NCBI GenBank assembly: GCA_024236235.1 | Contig: JACKKV010000001.1 | Span: forward strand, 62,001 to 126,000 | Reading direction: 5' to 3' | Origin: Novosphingobium sp. | Lineage (GTDB): Bacteria; Pseudomonadota; Alphaproteobacteria; Sphingomonadales; Sphingomonadaceae | DNA: 64,000 nt | The notes under the pieces: model-generated | Database searches by the model: none | Seen by the model: the letters and a program-made list of their open reading frames with translations, nothing else | What the model was told of the DNA's origin: nothing | Made by a program: the position numbers and the translations under genes | Shown: positions 1 to 10,734 of the stretch, in pieces | How positions within the stretch are numbered: the first letter of the stretch is position 1 | Layout: every line of letters starts with the position of its first letter

Positions 1-2726
1 CCTCGCGCCCTGGCTACAAATGCGCAGCGCACGAGACGATCATCGACCGAATCGGCAACATAGGCTTCGCGCAGCAGCGATGCATTTTCGCCCCTTCTGC
101 CCTTCGCCCACCCCGCCGTTTGTGGGCGCGGATTCATTGTAACAGGTCAACCATTGCCGAGGCAGATAATATCCCGGCGGCCTGCCAGGTCGGTTTCTGC
201 GCCCTTTGGGTAAAGCGGCAGCATGGGCGTTGAGATGCGCTTTGCCGGTAACATTGCTGCACCGGACAACAGGCTGCCCGATATCCAGCCTCAGCCATTG
301 GCGGTGGCGTGAAACGCCACGAGTCAATTCCTGACTGTCCCATTCGGATGGGTGACCGCGCCGCGCCCGTCCCCGGCAGCACTCCGCGACACGCCGCGCC
401 AGAAGAAGTCAATCCGGGGGCAAATGCCCCGTGATAATGCGCTCTTCCTTGCGGTTAAGTTCACGTTTGGCGCTGTTCGCTTCCCCGGCAGCGCCGCCAG
501 ATCGAACGTGCCAGTTCACTGGGCATCCTTTGCGCATATCCCGCTTCAACCGCGCAACTGGGGACGCTGATGATATCGGGACGTCGCCAGATAAGCATCA
601 ATGCTGCATCGGTAAAAGCGGGGAATATTCGCCAATCGACCGATTACATGATGGCCTGCGCGATCACTGGCTCACCCATGATTGAGTGAAGCGACGCGCA
701 ACGCTGCAATTCGACCGATTCATACCAGCGGGCGCCAGCGACGTTGATATTACCGCCCCTGATCTCGCACCGGAGGCATTTTCCGCAGGATGAGCGCGCT
801 GGCTGACTGCGAAGCGCATTCGCTGGACAACCGTGCATCACATTTGCGCGCTCCGGCGTGGATCGCTTGGCCGGTGACGCGATGGGTGGAGCCGTCGCAG
901 AATCGAATCCCCGGTGTGGCCAGGATCTGCGTCCTGCGCGCAACCACATGGCTGGAAACACAGGGCACACCGCTACCGTCAGCAGAAGAACTTTTTCACG
1001 AACGGCTCCCAGGCAGCGACTTCCGTTCATCAACATCCCGCACGGCACTCACCATTGATCCAGGCGTAGCCAAGCAGCGCGGCTCGTACCTGCCGCGGGT
1101 ACAATCCATTAATCGCCGCGGCCATTGCCACGCCTTTCTGCTTCCAGATAGATGCCAGCCGTTGGCAACGGCGTCGCATCATGGCGGGCAATGATCAAAC
1201 GATCACACCCAGCCGTCCGGCGATGAAAATTCACTGATCGTGCCGCACGACCGCCCCATCGCTGGTTGATGGGGCGTCATCCACCGTCGGCGGCTTGCCA
1301 ATGCTCCCCGCATCTGCTGTTTTTCGATGCTGGCGATGAGGAATCGAGAAAGTGCCAAGATGACGATCAGCGATTTTCAGCAGCGTATATGAAGGATTTC
1401 GCGACGGGAACGCGGACGCCTGGTTGATGAATGAAGGCGGCGTCATCGCCAATGGCAGTGGCGCTCGTGGAATGATGAAACCCGTACGCTGATTCCAGAA
1501 CAGCAGCATTCCGGTGTGTAGCCTGGATTAAAGATATCGACATACAGGAACGCACCGCAAGGATAACTGCCCGCGTTGCGGGCGACCGCTGGAACGACCC
1601 GGCTGAAGGCGAACGCGAACCGGCCTGGCGGGAAATAGCGCCAATGGCTCACCGTCGGCACCACGCCATTTTGAAGGCATCGATCAATGGCTAATTCCTG
1701 GAACTGGCTGGGCGCCCGTGGCGAGTAAGACGGCGTACCGTTTCGCCGAACTACAATGCTGGCGTTTGCGCGAAGAGAGGCTGTCCTGATTAATACTGAT
1801 GCTCTAATGTTCACGCTATCTCAGAGTGGTGGAATGGCGCGCGAAGCACCGTACAGGAGGCGAATACGCGCATCCTTCCGCCGGCGAAGCGACCAAAAGC
1901 GAGCGCTGCCGCAATAGTCATCGGCTGGCTCGAACTCGGCGTGGAACGCGGCGAGACGCGCATTCTGGTATGGCGGTGTGATCGGCGATCTGATAGGGTT
2001 TGCCGCCGTGATCTCAAACGCGTATTGCCAGTTCATCTGAAGCCACCGCTTGCTGGCAGGTGGACGGGCGGTTGGCGGTACACCTGCGCGACCGCTCCGG
2101 CGTAAAAGATCTGGTTTGGCGTTTCCACCAGCTTACATTGCTGCGCGGGCTGATCTGGGTCGCGCTTTGACACGCTGCCCTGCTGAATCTGCTGGCGGGG
2201 CGCGCTGTAAGTGGGTGAACACGGGCTGCTGGGGCGATGCCGCTCGGTGCGAAGGAACGGCAAACAGATAAGCGCCACTGGGGACGAGGCGGCTACGCGA
2301 ATATGCGGTCAGCGAGTGCCGCGCTGCCCGGATCGCTGCGGATTTAGTTTCGACGAGGGATGCGCGCGCTGCTCAACCCATTAGCACCTTCGCCATGCGC
2401 TGGAGGTAAGAGACCGTTTTGAAACGACCGCATGGGCGAAGCGTTACCGGTATGTATCTACCGCGCTATTCGCCCGTAAAGGCTGATGCCCATGGTACTG
2501 GCTGAACGGATCGCCACGGCTTCTGCAATATCGGCATGCGCGCTGACTCGTCCGAAATCGGCCTGATTGCGCTGGACGCCTGGCTGATCATGCTGTACGA
2601 TAAGATGGACGCGGCACTGCCCTTCGTCCCGCGAACGACTTCCGCAGGCGTTTCGACCGGAATGTTGACGATGTCGCAGCATTTCTGACGCGGAACTGCG
2701 GGGCCGGAGCGCCCGCCCCGCCCCAC
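1..2726. other. Unassignable stretch without a sustained reading frame
   Basis: I see no credible gene here on either strand. Every frame is closed within about 130 codons, and none of the short translations shows a family signature I recognise. The stretch directly continues the region to its right, where pccA can be read only by switching frame every few dozen bases, so genes are probably present but unreadable. A plus-strand gene converging on pccA and ending near 2690 is possible, because short coding-like runs occur there, but I cannot name it. No tRNA, terminator with T-tract, or repeat array was seen. Treat as undetermined rather than as non-coding. Confidence 0.5.
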
Positions 2727-4623
2727 TCCATTCCAGAATGATCGCGACCACTGCCAGGCTGTCACGGCAGCGGTAATACAGCGGCAACGACGCCTGCCTT
2801 TCGGCGCGATGTTTATCTTCACTGCTTCAACCACGGTTATATTGACCTGCTTCCACGCGGTCGCCTTCGCTGACGCGGAAGGCGACCATTAGCAGGCCCG
2901 CACGGTGCAGATCAGGAATTTGGATGGTCGAAGTGAATTTTCGATCATATGGTCCGCAGCACGCGCACATCAGCGAATTCGCACCACGCGTGTCGACGCA
3001 GACCCATCCGCCGCATTTCACCTGATGGCCAATCCATCGATAGTCGGCGATGACCCGCGATCGCCAGTAGCAACTCATCCCCAGATTGACCAGCGCCGTC
3101 CACCGCGATTTCATCCTCGCCGTTAGCGTCGTTTCGCACCACCATCAATGGTGACCTGCTGATCGCGGCGGGTCATCCAGCTGATTGTCGATCTGCTGCG
3201 CCTGGTCCGCAGTCGCGATAAAGGCGGTAATCGCCGAAAGATTGCGGCGCAGTGCGTCATTCGCAGATGCGCCAACCGAATCCTCGATATTCTTCCGTGC
3301 GATGAACCCGGTCGCTCGCCTGGAACGGAAGCGGTGCTGCGGCTGATGGCGGACAGGTGTCCACATTATGGCCCAGCCCCGAGCCGTGGAACTGGTCCAG
3401 CGCCCGTGCACCTGCAGATCGGTCAGCCGCCCCGTCGTGGTATTGCCCCAGGTAATCAGCTTCAAGGGATCAGCGGTCATAGAACATGAGACTTCGCCCC
3501 TTCCATCACCCCTGCGGTCATCCACGCGGACGTTAACAACCCTGCGTAGATCGCCTTCCGCCCCACCGGCGGGATTGGCAGGTGCACCAGCCCGCCAGTG
3601 CAGGGAAGCCGCGGTAGGGGCCCCGCATAGACGTTGGTTTCGATCGCCTAAACAATCCCTGCGATATCCTCCTGCGCCAGCTGAGTTGCCGCCAAAGCGG
3701 CCGCGATCATCTGTTCTACCAGATCGACCCGTGATCGCCTGCAACCGGGTGTTCTCCACCTGGAGCTGGGTGTTCGCCCTGGAGAAACTTTGCCGCTGGG
3801 GTCAGCGCGCCTGACATCAATAGCCCAATGCCTGCGCAGGAAGGATCGCGCGGGCCAGCAAGTGTATTTTATTGTTCGCCCATGGCCTTGCGCATTCCGG
3901 CGTGACGGAAGGGCGATGGCGCTTTCCACCACCTTCTGCGGCGATGCTGGATCGAGCATCATCTGCGTCTTCGTTGAGATAGAGAATACGCCGTGCTGGT
4001 CGCCCAGATCCAAATTTCGATATGGCGCGGGTTGAGGATGAATTCCCCTGATGAACACGCGGTCAGTCGCCAGCTGTTCAGCCCTCGCGTCACCGCCTCG
4101 AACCCTTCGCGCACGTCCTGTTCGCCAGGCGAAAGGCGCATCCCCTGCGCCACCGCCCGCGCTGGCCTTCATCATCACCGGATAGCCGATCTCGGCCGAG
4201 ATACGCACCGCGTGTTCGGTATCATCAGATCTCGCCCACGTAGCCGGAATGATGTTGACGCCCGCTTCTCGCCAGTTTTGACCTGATCTTGTTGCCCATC
4301 GCGGCAATCGCGTTCACCGGCGGATAAAGGCGATGCCAGCGGCGGCCAGCCTGGCAAAGCTATCCGTTCCTGACAGGAAACCAGCCCGATGCACCGCCTC
4401 CGCCCTGGTCTGTTTCGCGGCAGCGATGATCCTGTCCGCAATCAGATAGGATTCCGGCAGTTTACGAAGGCCAATATGCACCGCCTCATCCGCCATCCAA
4501 TGAACGGCGCGCGGGCATCAGCGTCGGAATAGACCGCCACCGTCTGATACCGGCGGCGGGCCGTCTCTTTGATCACCCGACAGGCGATTTCACCACGATT
4601 GGCGATAAGGATTTTCGAACACC
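2727..4623 (-). pseudogene. pccA: Propionyl-CoA carboxylase alpha subunit (biotin carboxylase/BCCP), frame-disrupted
   Basis: The intact enzyme uses ATP and bicarbonate to carboxylate its biotin, which PccB then uses to turn propionyl-CoA into methylmalonyl-CoA. Landmarks appear in the right order but in different frames. The N-terminal ILANRGEIACRVIKE-type motif lies near 4600, MADEAVHIG near 4490, YPVMMKASAGGG near 4180, MENTRLQ at 3759, KLITWG near 3480, VSEGDRVEAGQ near 2850, and the biotinyl-lysine region near 2830, where the usual AMKM reads AVKI. The full span fits a normal alpha subunit of roughly 630-670 residues. Disruptions include insertions, deletions and substitutions, far more than one decay event would leave. 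The position fits: it follows bioB on the same strand as pccB and scpA. It could be a true pseudogene, but poor sequence quality is at least as likely. Both ends are approximate. Confidence 0.8.
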
Positions 4624-4846
4624 TTAGTTACTCCAATATCAATCGCCGTGCATGAAATACGCGGAATAGAACAACAATATGATCGAAAGACTGTAGCGAT
4701 TCGCGCTGAAAAGGACTGCCCGCCCCACACTGATTACACGATCACGGCTATCGCCGCCGCCCTTGGCGCAGGTGTGTGCGTCTCGTCCATCAGGTCAACG
4801 GCGCTGTAGTTTCGTCACAAATGAACGTCCAGAACCCGTCCATCGG

Positions 4847-5898
4847 TCAGACTAACCCAACATTCACCATCGCTCCAGCTTCATGTGCCTTCTGGCATGC
4901 GTCGCCTCGGCCTCGGGTAATCGCAGGCATCGCCTTCAGCCCCAGGCGCGCGAACATCGCCGCGTCGTTGTCACCGTCGCCGCAGATTCGGCGCGGTCAG
5001 CAGCTTGTCGCCGGTGAAGATCGAATTGGCGCTTAGCGGTGCCACATCGCCTGCGTCATTTTGCCTATGCTCTCGCGCCTGGCGGACAAACGCACCAATG
5101 ACTTCGCATGGTGGATCCGCCACAGCCACGGTGCGCACGAATTCGACATCGTCAATTCGCCAGCGGCGCGTATCGGCTACAGCACATGTCGCCCAATGGC
5201 GCGCCCCCTGACCGCACCAGCGCCACCGGAACGTGAACCGGGATGACAGCAGTGTCGCCAGCGTATGGATAAAGCCCACGCGGTCATGCGCGTTTCCCCA
5301 TGCCGAGATCCCGCCAGAACACACATTGATGCCTGCTCCCGCGCACATTGCCAGCGTATCCAGCCGGTCATCCATGGTGCGGGTGGAGATCGGCTTCATT
5401 ATAGCGTTCGGGCGAGGTATCGATAACAGGATTGTAATAATTCGAGGCCTGCATCGGCGAGCATCAGACTGTTCTTCGGGCGTCAGCATGCCCAGCGTCA
5501 GCGCAGGTTTCCAGCCCCATGCTCCGCACGCCCTTCACCATCTCGATGATCCTGGCATACGTCGCGGGCCTTCGGATTGCGCCACGCAAATATACAGAAC
5601 CGGGTGGAACCATGATCCCTGGCCTGGGCGGCGGCCTGCAGCACCGCCTGCACATCCATCAGCTTGGTTGCCTTTACATCGGTATCGTGATGAGCCGACT
5701 GCGAGCAATAACCGCAATCCTCCTCGCACCCCCCGGTCTTGATCGAAAGCAGCGTGGAAAGCTGCACTTCATCGGGCGCGAAATGCTCGCGATGAACGCT
5801 CGCCGCGCGAAACACCAATTCCGTGAAGGGCAGGTCGAACAGCGCCGCGATTTCTTCGCGGGTCCAGTCATTGCGGGGCGATGTGTTCATCAGGGTCA

Positions 5899-5899
<1 letters not shown>
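4847..5899 (-). pseudogene. bioB: Biotin synthase, N-terminal third intact, remainder frame-disrupted
   Basis: BioB is a radical-SAM enzyme that inserts sulfur into dethiobiotin. The first ~95 codons read cleanly from the ATG at 5899, which overlaps the scpA stop as TAATG, and include the radical-SAM cysteine motif CEEDCGYC. From about 5600 leftward the frame breaks repeatedly, but the family can still be followed: WRNPKARD, IIEMVKGVRSMGLETC, STRTMDDRLDTL, GINVCSGG, RVGFIHTLATL, ANSIFTGDKLLTAPN and a C-terminal FARLGLKAM. Some changes are in-frame losses, for example the conserved FCMGAAWRNP is shortened to FCIFAWRNP. The clean-to-broken transition lies inside this gene. It sits logically between scpA and biotin-dependent pccA. 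Whether it is a real pseudogene or a sequence-quality effect cannot be settled here. The left end is approximate. Confidence 0.85.
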
Positions 5900-8061
<2,162 letters not shown>

Positions 8062-8135
8062 TTTGCGTTCACTCCATCACGTGGTGCGCCGCCTGGAACC
8101 GGGCTGCCTGCCCTGCAGGGCTTGCAATCCCTCCA

Positions 8136-8158
8136 TGACCCGAAATTTCGTCGGGTCA
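8136..8158. repeat. Perfect 8-bp inverted repeat at the mce stop codon
   Basis: TGACCCGA at 8136-8143 and TCGGGTCA at 8151-8158 are perfect reverse complements around a 7-base loop. The right arm includes the mce stop codon. There is no T-tract on the minus strand, so it is not a classical terminator. It sits at the head of the 94-base mce-scpA gap and could act in transcript processing or differential expression within the operon. The function is inferred only from position. Confidence 0.55.
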
Positions 8159-8593
8159 ATGGTTCTCTTTGGGCGTTTCCATTATTTCCGTCAGCATACC
8201 ACCCATGTCCTTCGGGTGGACGAAAAAGATCAGCGTCCCGTGCGCGCCGATGCGCGGTTCACCCAGCACACGCTTGCCGAGGCTCTCGAACTCCGCCTTC
8301 GCGGCATGAATATCGGGCACTTCAAAGCAGATGTGATGCTGCCCGCCCAGCGGGTTCTTCTCCAGCCACTTGCCCACGGCGGAATCCGGTGTCGTCGGTT
8401 GCAGCAGTTCGACCTGCGTCCCCGCCGTCCCGTTCTCTCCGGGCGTATTGACAAAGCAAACGCGGACCTGCTGGCTTTCCAGCGCGAACGGCTCGGTAAT
8501 ATCGCTCGCGCCCATCACCTCGCGATAAAATGCGATGGCAGCGTCAAGATCCGGGGTGGCGACGCCGATGTGATTCATCCGGCCCAGTTTCAT
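8156..8593 (-). CDS. mce: Methylmalonyl-CoA epimerase (VOC superfamily)
   Basis: The enzyme interconverts (S)- and (R)-methylmalonyl-CoA, joining the PccAB product to the mutase substrate. The product is about 145 residues, the normal size. It opens with MNHIGVATPDLDAAIAFY, typical of the family, carries metal-ligand regions around HHICFEVPDI, and ends with FVHPKDMGGMLTEIME, where the conserved HPKD..G.L.E motif is clear. I chose the ATG at 8593, just after the osmC stop and preceded by a purine-rich stretch. An in-frame upstream start at 8620 would add nine residues and overlap osmC. It lies in the pccB-osmC-mce-scpA order on the minus strand. Confidence 0.95.
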   Translation of the reverse strand: MKLGRMNHIGVATPDLDAAIAFYREVMGASDITEPFALESQQVRVCFVNTPGENGTAGTQVELLQPTTPDSAVGKWLEKNPLGGQHHICFEVPDIHAAKAEFESLGKRVLGEPRIGAHGTLIFFVHPKDMGGMLTEIMETPKENH

Positions 8594-8597
8594 TGCC

Positions 8598-9068
8598 TTA
8601 TCCCTGCTGGTGTTCGACAACCACTTCGCTTTTCAGCGAATTGCCGATGATGCAATAATCATGCGCGGAATGGTGCAGCGCGTCGATATCCTCCGCGCTG
8701 GGCAGTTTGTCACCCGAGAACTTGACATCAGGGCGCAGTGTAATCCGGCTCATCCAGCTCTTGCCGTCTTCGCGTTTGGTCATCTCGCCCACCGCGTTGT
8801 CGACATAGTAATCGATGGCGAAGCCCTTCTTCGCCGCGAAGGCGAGGAAGTAGAGCATGTGGCAACTGGAAAGCGCAGCGATCAGCGCCTCTTCAGGGTC
8901 CACGCCCGCCGGGTCGGCCATGGGTTCAGCCACCACCTGCGGCGAGGGCGAGGCAAGATAGGTTTCGCCGCCATCGAAAGACACTTCGTGCCTGCGGCTG
9001 AACCTGTTGCCCAGAAAATCGTCACCATCAGCCAGACGCCAGCTGACCGTCGCTTCATAGAGTCCCAT
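8598..9068 (-). CDS. OsmC/Ohr-family peroxiredoxin-like protein
   Basis: OsmC/Ohr proteins reduce organic or fatty-acid hydroperoxides with a pair of cysteines. The 156-residue product has both: Cys69 in LSSCHMLYFLAFAA and Cys139 in HDYCIIGNS, at the family positions. The ATG at 9068 is preceded by GAGGAA at good spacing; the base triplet before it (TTG) could also start but has worse spacing. The gene lies inside the methylmalonyl-CoA operon, between pccB and mce, with very short gaps (18 bases to pccB, 4 to mce), so it is almost certainly co-transcribed. A link between acyl-CoA catabolism and peroxide defence is an inference from that position. Confidence 0.92.
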   Translation of the reverse strand: MGLYEATVSWRLADGDDFLGNRFSRRHEVSFDGGETYLASPSPQVVAEPMADPAGVDPEEALIAALSSCHMLYFLAFAAKKGFAIDYYVDNAVGEMTKREDGKSWMSRITLRPDVKFSGDKLPSAEDIDALHHSAHDYCIIGNSLKSEVVVEHQQG

Positions 9069-9086
9069 CAAATTCCTCGCAAATTG

Positions 9087-10619
9087 TCACAGCGGAATGT
9101 TGTCGTGTTTCTTCCACGGGTTCTCAAGCTGCTTGTTGCGCAGTTTGCGCAGGCCCAGCGCAATACGCCGGCGCGTGGAATGCGGATAGATCACCTCGTC
9201 AATAAAGCCCTTGCTTGCCGCCACGAAGGGATTGGCGAAGCGGTCCTCATATTCCCTGGTGCGCGCCGCAATCTTGTCCGGGTCGCCCATATCCTTGCGG
9301 AAGATGATCTCGACCGCGCCCTTGGCGCCCATTACCGCGATTTCCGCAGTCGGCCAGGCGTAATTGAGATCACCGCGCAAATGTTTCGATGCCATAACGT
9401 CATAGGCCCCGCCATAGGCCTTGCGCGTGATGATCGTGATCTTGGGCACGGTCGCTTCGGCATAAGCGAACAGCAGCTTCGCGCCGTGCTTGATGATGCC
9501 ATTATGCTCCTGATCGGTGCCGGGCAGGAAGCCGGGCACATCCACCAGCGTCACGATAGGAATGTTGAAACAGTCACAGAACCGGACGAAGCGCGCGGCC
9601 TTCTTCGAACTGTTGATGTCCAGACATCCGGCCAGCACCATGGGTTGATTGGCGACCACGCCCACGCTGCGCCCTTCGATCCGGCCAAAACCGCAAATGA
9701 TATTGGCTGCATGCGCGGGCTGCACTTCGAAGAAATCGCCTTCATCCACCACCTTGCGGATGACTTCATGCATGTCATACGGTTGGTTGGCATTGGCCGG
9801 AATCAACGTGTCGAGGCTGTCTTCGATCCGGTCCCACGGATCGGAAGTCGGGCGCTGGGGCACATCCTCGCGGTTGGACAGCGGCAGAAAGTCGAAAAAG
9901 TCGCGCACTGACATCAGCGCTTCAATATCGTTTTCAAAGGCGATGTCTGCCACCGAAGTCCGGGTGGTATGCGTCACCGCACCGCCCAGTTCTTCCTGCG
10001 TGACCACTTCGTTCGTCACGGTTTTCACCACATCGGGCCCGGTCACGAACATGAACGAGCTGTCCTTCACCATAAAGATGAAGTCCGTCATCGCCGGAGA
10101 ATAGACCGCCCCGCCCGCGCACGGCCCCATAATGACTGACAGCTGCGGCACAACGCCCGATGCCAGCACGTTGCGCTGGAATACTTCGGCATAGCCCGCA
10201 AGGCTTGCCACCCCTTCCTGGATTCGAGCGCCGCCGCTGTCATTAAGGCCGATCACCGGTGCGCCAACTTTCAGCGCCATATCCATGATCTTGCAGATTT
10301 TCTGCGCGTGGCGTTCGGACAGGGCACCGCCATAGACAGTGAAATCCTGGCTGTAGACATAAACCAGACGGCCATTGATCGTGCCCGATCCGGTTACGAC
10401 CCCATCCCCCGGGATATGCTGCGCATCCATCCCGAAATCGGTGCAGTTATGTTCCACATACTGGTCATATTCTTCGAAACTGCCATCATCGAGCAGCACC
10501 TTGATCCGCTCGCGCGCGGTCAGCTTGCCCTTGGCATGCTGCGCATCCACCCGCGCCTGTCCGCCGCCCAGCTTGGCGGCGGCGCGGCGTTTTTCCATCT
10601 CGGCGATATTGGCTGACAT
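9087..10619 (-). CDS. pccB: Propionyl-CoA carboxylase beta subunit (carboxyltransferase)
   Basis: PccB transfers the carboxyl group from biotin on PccA to propionyl-CoA. The 510-residue product has the crotonase-like N- and C-terminal carboxyltransferase halves. N-terminal landmarks are GKLTARERIKVLLDDGSF and GGARIQEGVASLAGY; C-terminal ones are GFLPGTDQEHNGIIKHGAKLL and KAYGGAYDVM. It ends in the family-typical basic tail NPWKKHDNIPL. I chose the ATG at 10619 (MSANIAEMEKRRA), which follows an AGGAGAGGG ribosome site; the frame stays open 13 codons further upstream without support. It is the first gene of the minus-strand propionate operon and diverges from pccR, with candidate regulator boxes between the two starts. 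Confidence 0.97.
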   Translation of the reverse strand: MSANIAEMEKRRAAAKLGGGQARVDAQHAKGKLTARERIKVLLDDGSFEEYDQYVEHNCTDFGMDAQHIPGDGVVTGSGTINGRLVYVYSQDFTVYGGALSERHAQKICKIMDMALKVGAPVIGLNDSGGARIQEGVASLAGYAEVFQRNVLASGVVPQLSVIMGPCAGGAVYSPAMTDFIFMVKDSSFMFVTGPDVVKTVTNEVVTQEELGGAVTHTTRTSVADIAFENDIEALMSVRDFFDFLPLSNREDVPQRPTSDPWDRIEDSLDTLIPANANQPYDMHEVIRKVVDEGDFFEVQPAHAANIICGFGRIEGRSVGVVANQPMVLAGCLDINSSKKAARFVRFCDCFNIPIVTLVDVPGFLPGTDQEHNGIIKHGAKLLFAYAEATVPKITIITRKAYGGAYDVMASKHLRGDLNYAWPTAEIAVMGAKGAVEIIFRKDMGDPDKIAARTREYEDRFANPFVAASKGFIDEVIYPHSTRRRIALGLRKLRNKQLENPWKKHDNIPL

Positions 10620-10689
10620 GATTGCCCTCTCCTGCCCCTCGGCACAATCGCGCGGCATGGCGGGACTTGCCCGCGCTGTCCAATGTTAA

Positions 10690-10720
10690 GTTGCAAAGTT
10701 GCAAAGCATGATTTTGCAAA
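10690..10720. promoter_or_regulatory. Candidate PccR/ScfR operator: three TTGCAAA boxes
   Basis: The 115-base divergent region between pccB and pccR contains GTTGCAAA twice in perfect tandem (10690-10697 and 10698-10705) and TTTGCAAA at 10713-10720 after a 7-base spacer. From memory of the Rhodobacter sphaeroides work, PccR recognises paired TTTGCAAA boxes separated by four bases. The core heptamer matches exactly here, but the spacing differs. The location explains both control of the pccB operon and autoregulation of pccR. Confidence 0.75.
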
Positions 10721-10734
10721 TTATGCCCTGATCC

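Noticed and set aside
8062..8155. Cobalamin riboswitch before the B12-dependent mutase
   Set aside because: The gap is only 94 bases and lacks the B12-box; the enzyme uses B12 but the leader is too short.
8610..9911. 433-codon plus-strand frame over osmC and pccB
   Set aside because: Antisense shadow of two clearly identified genes.
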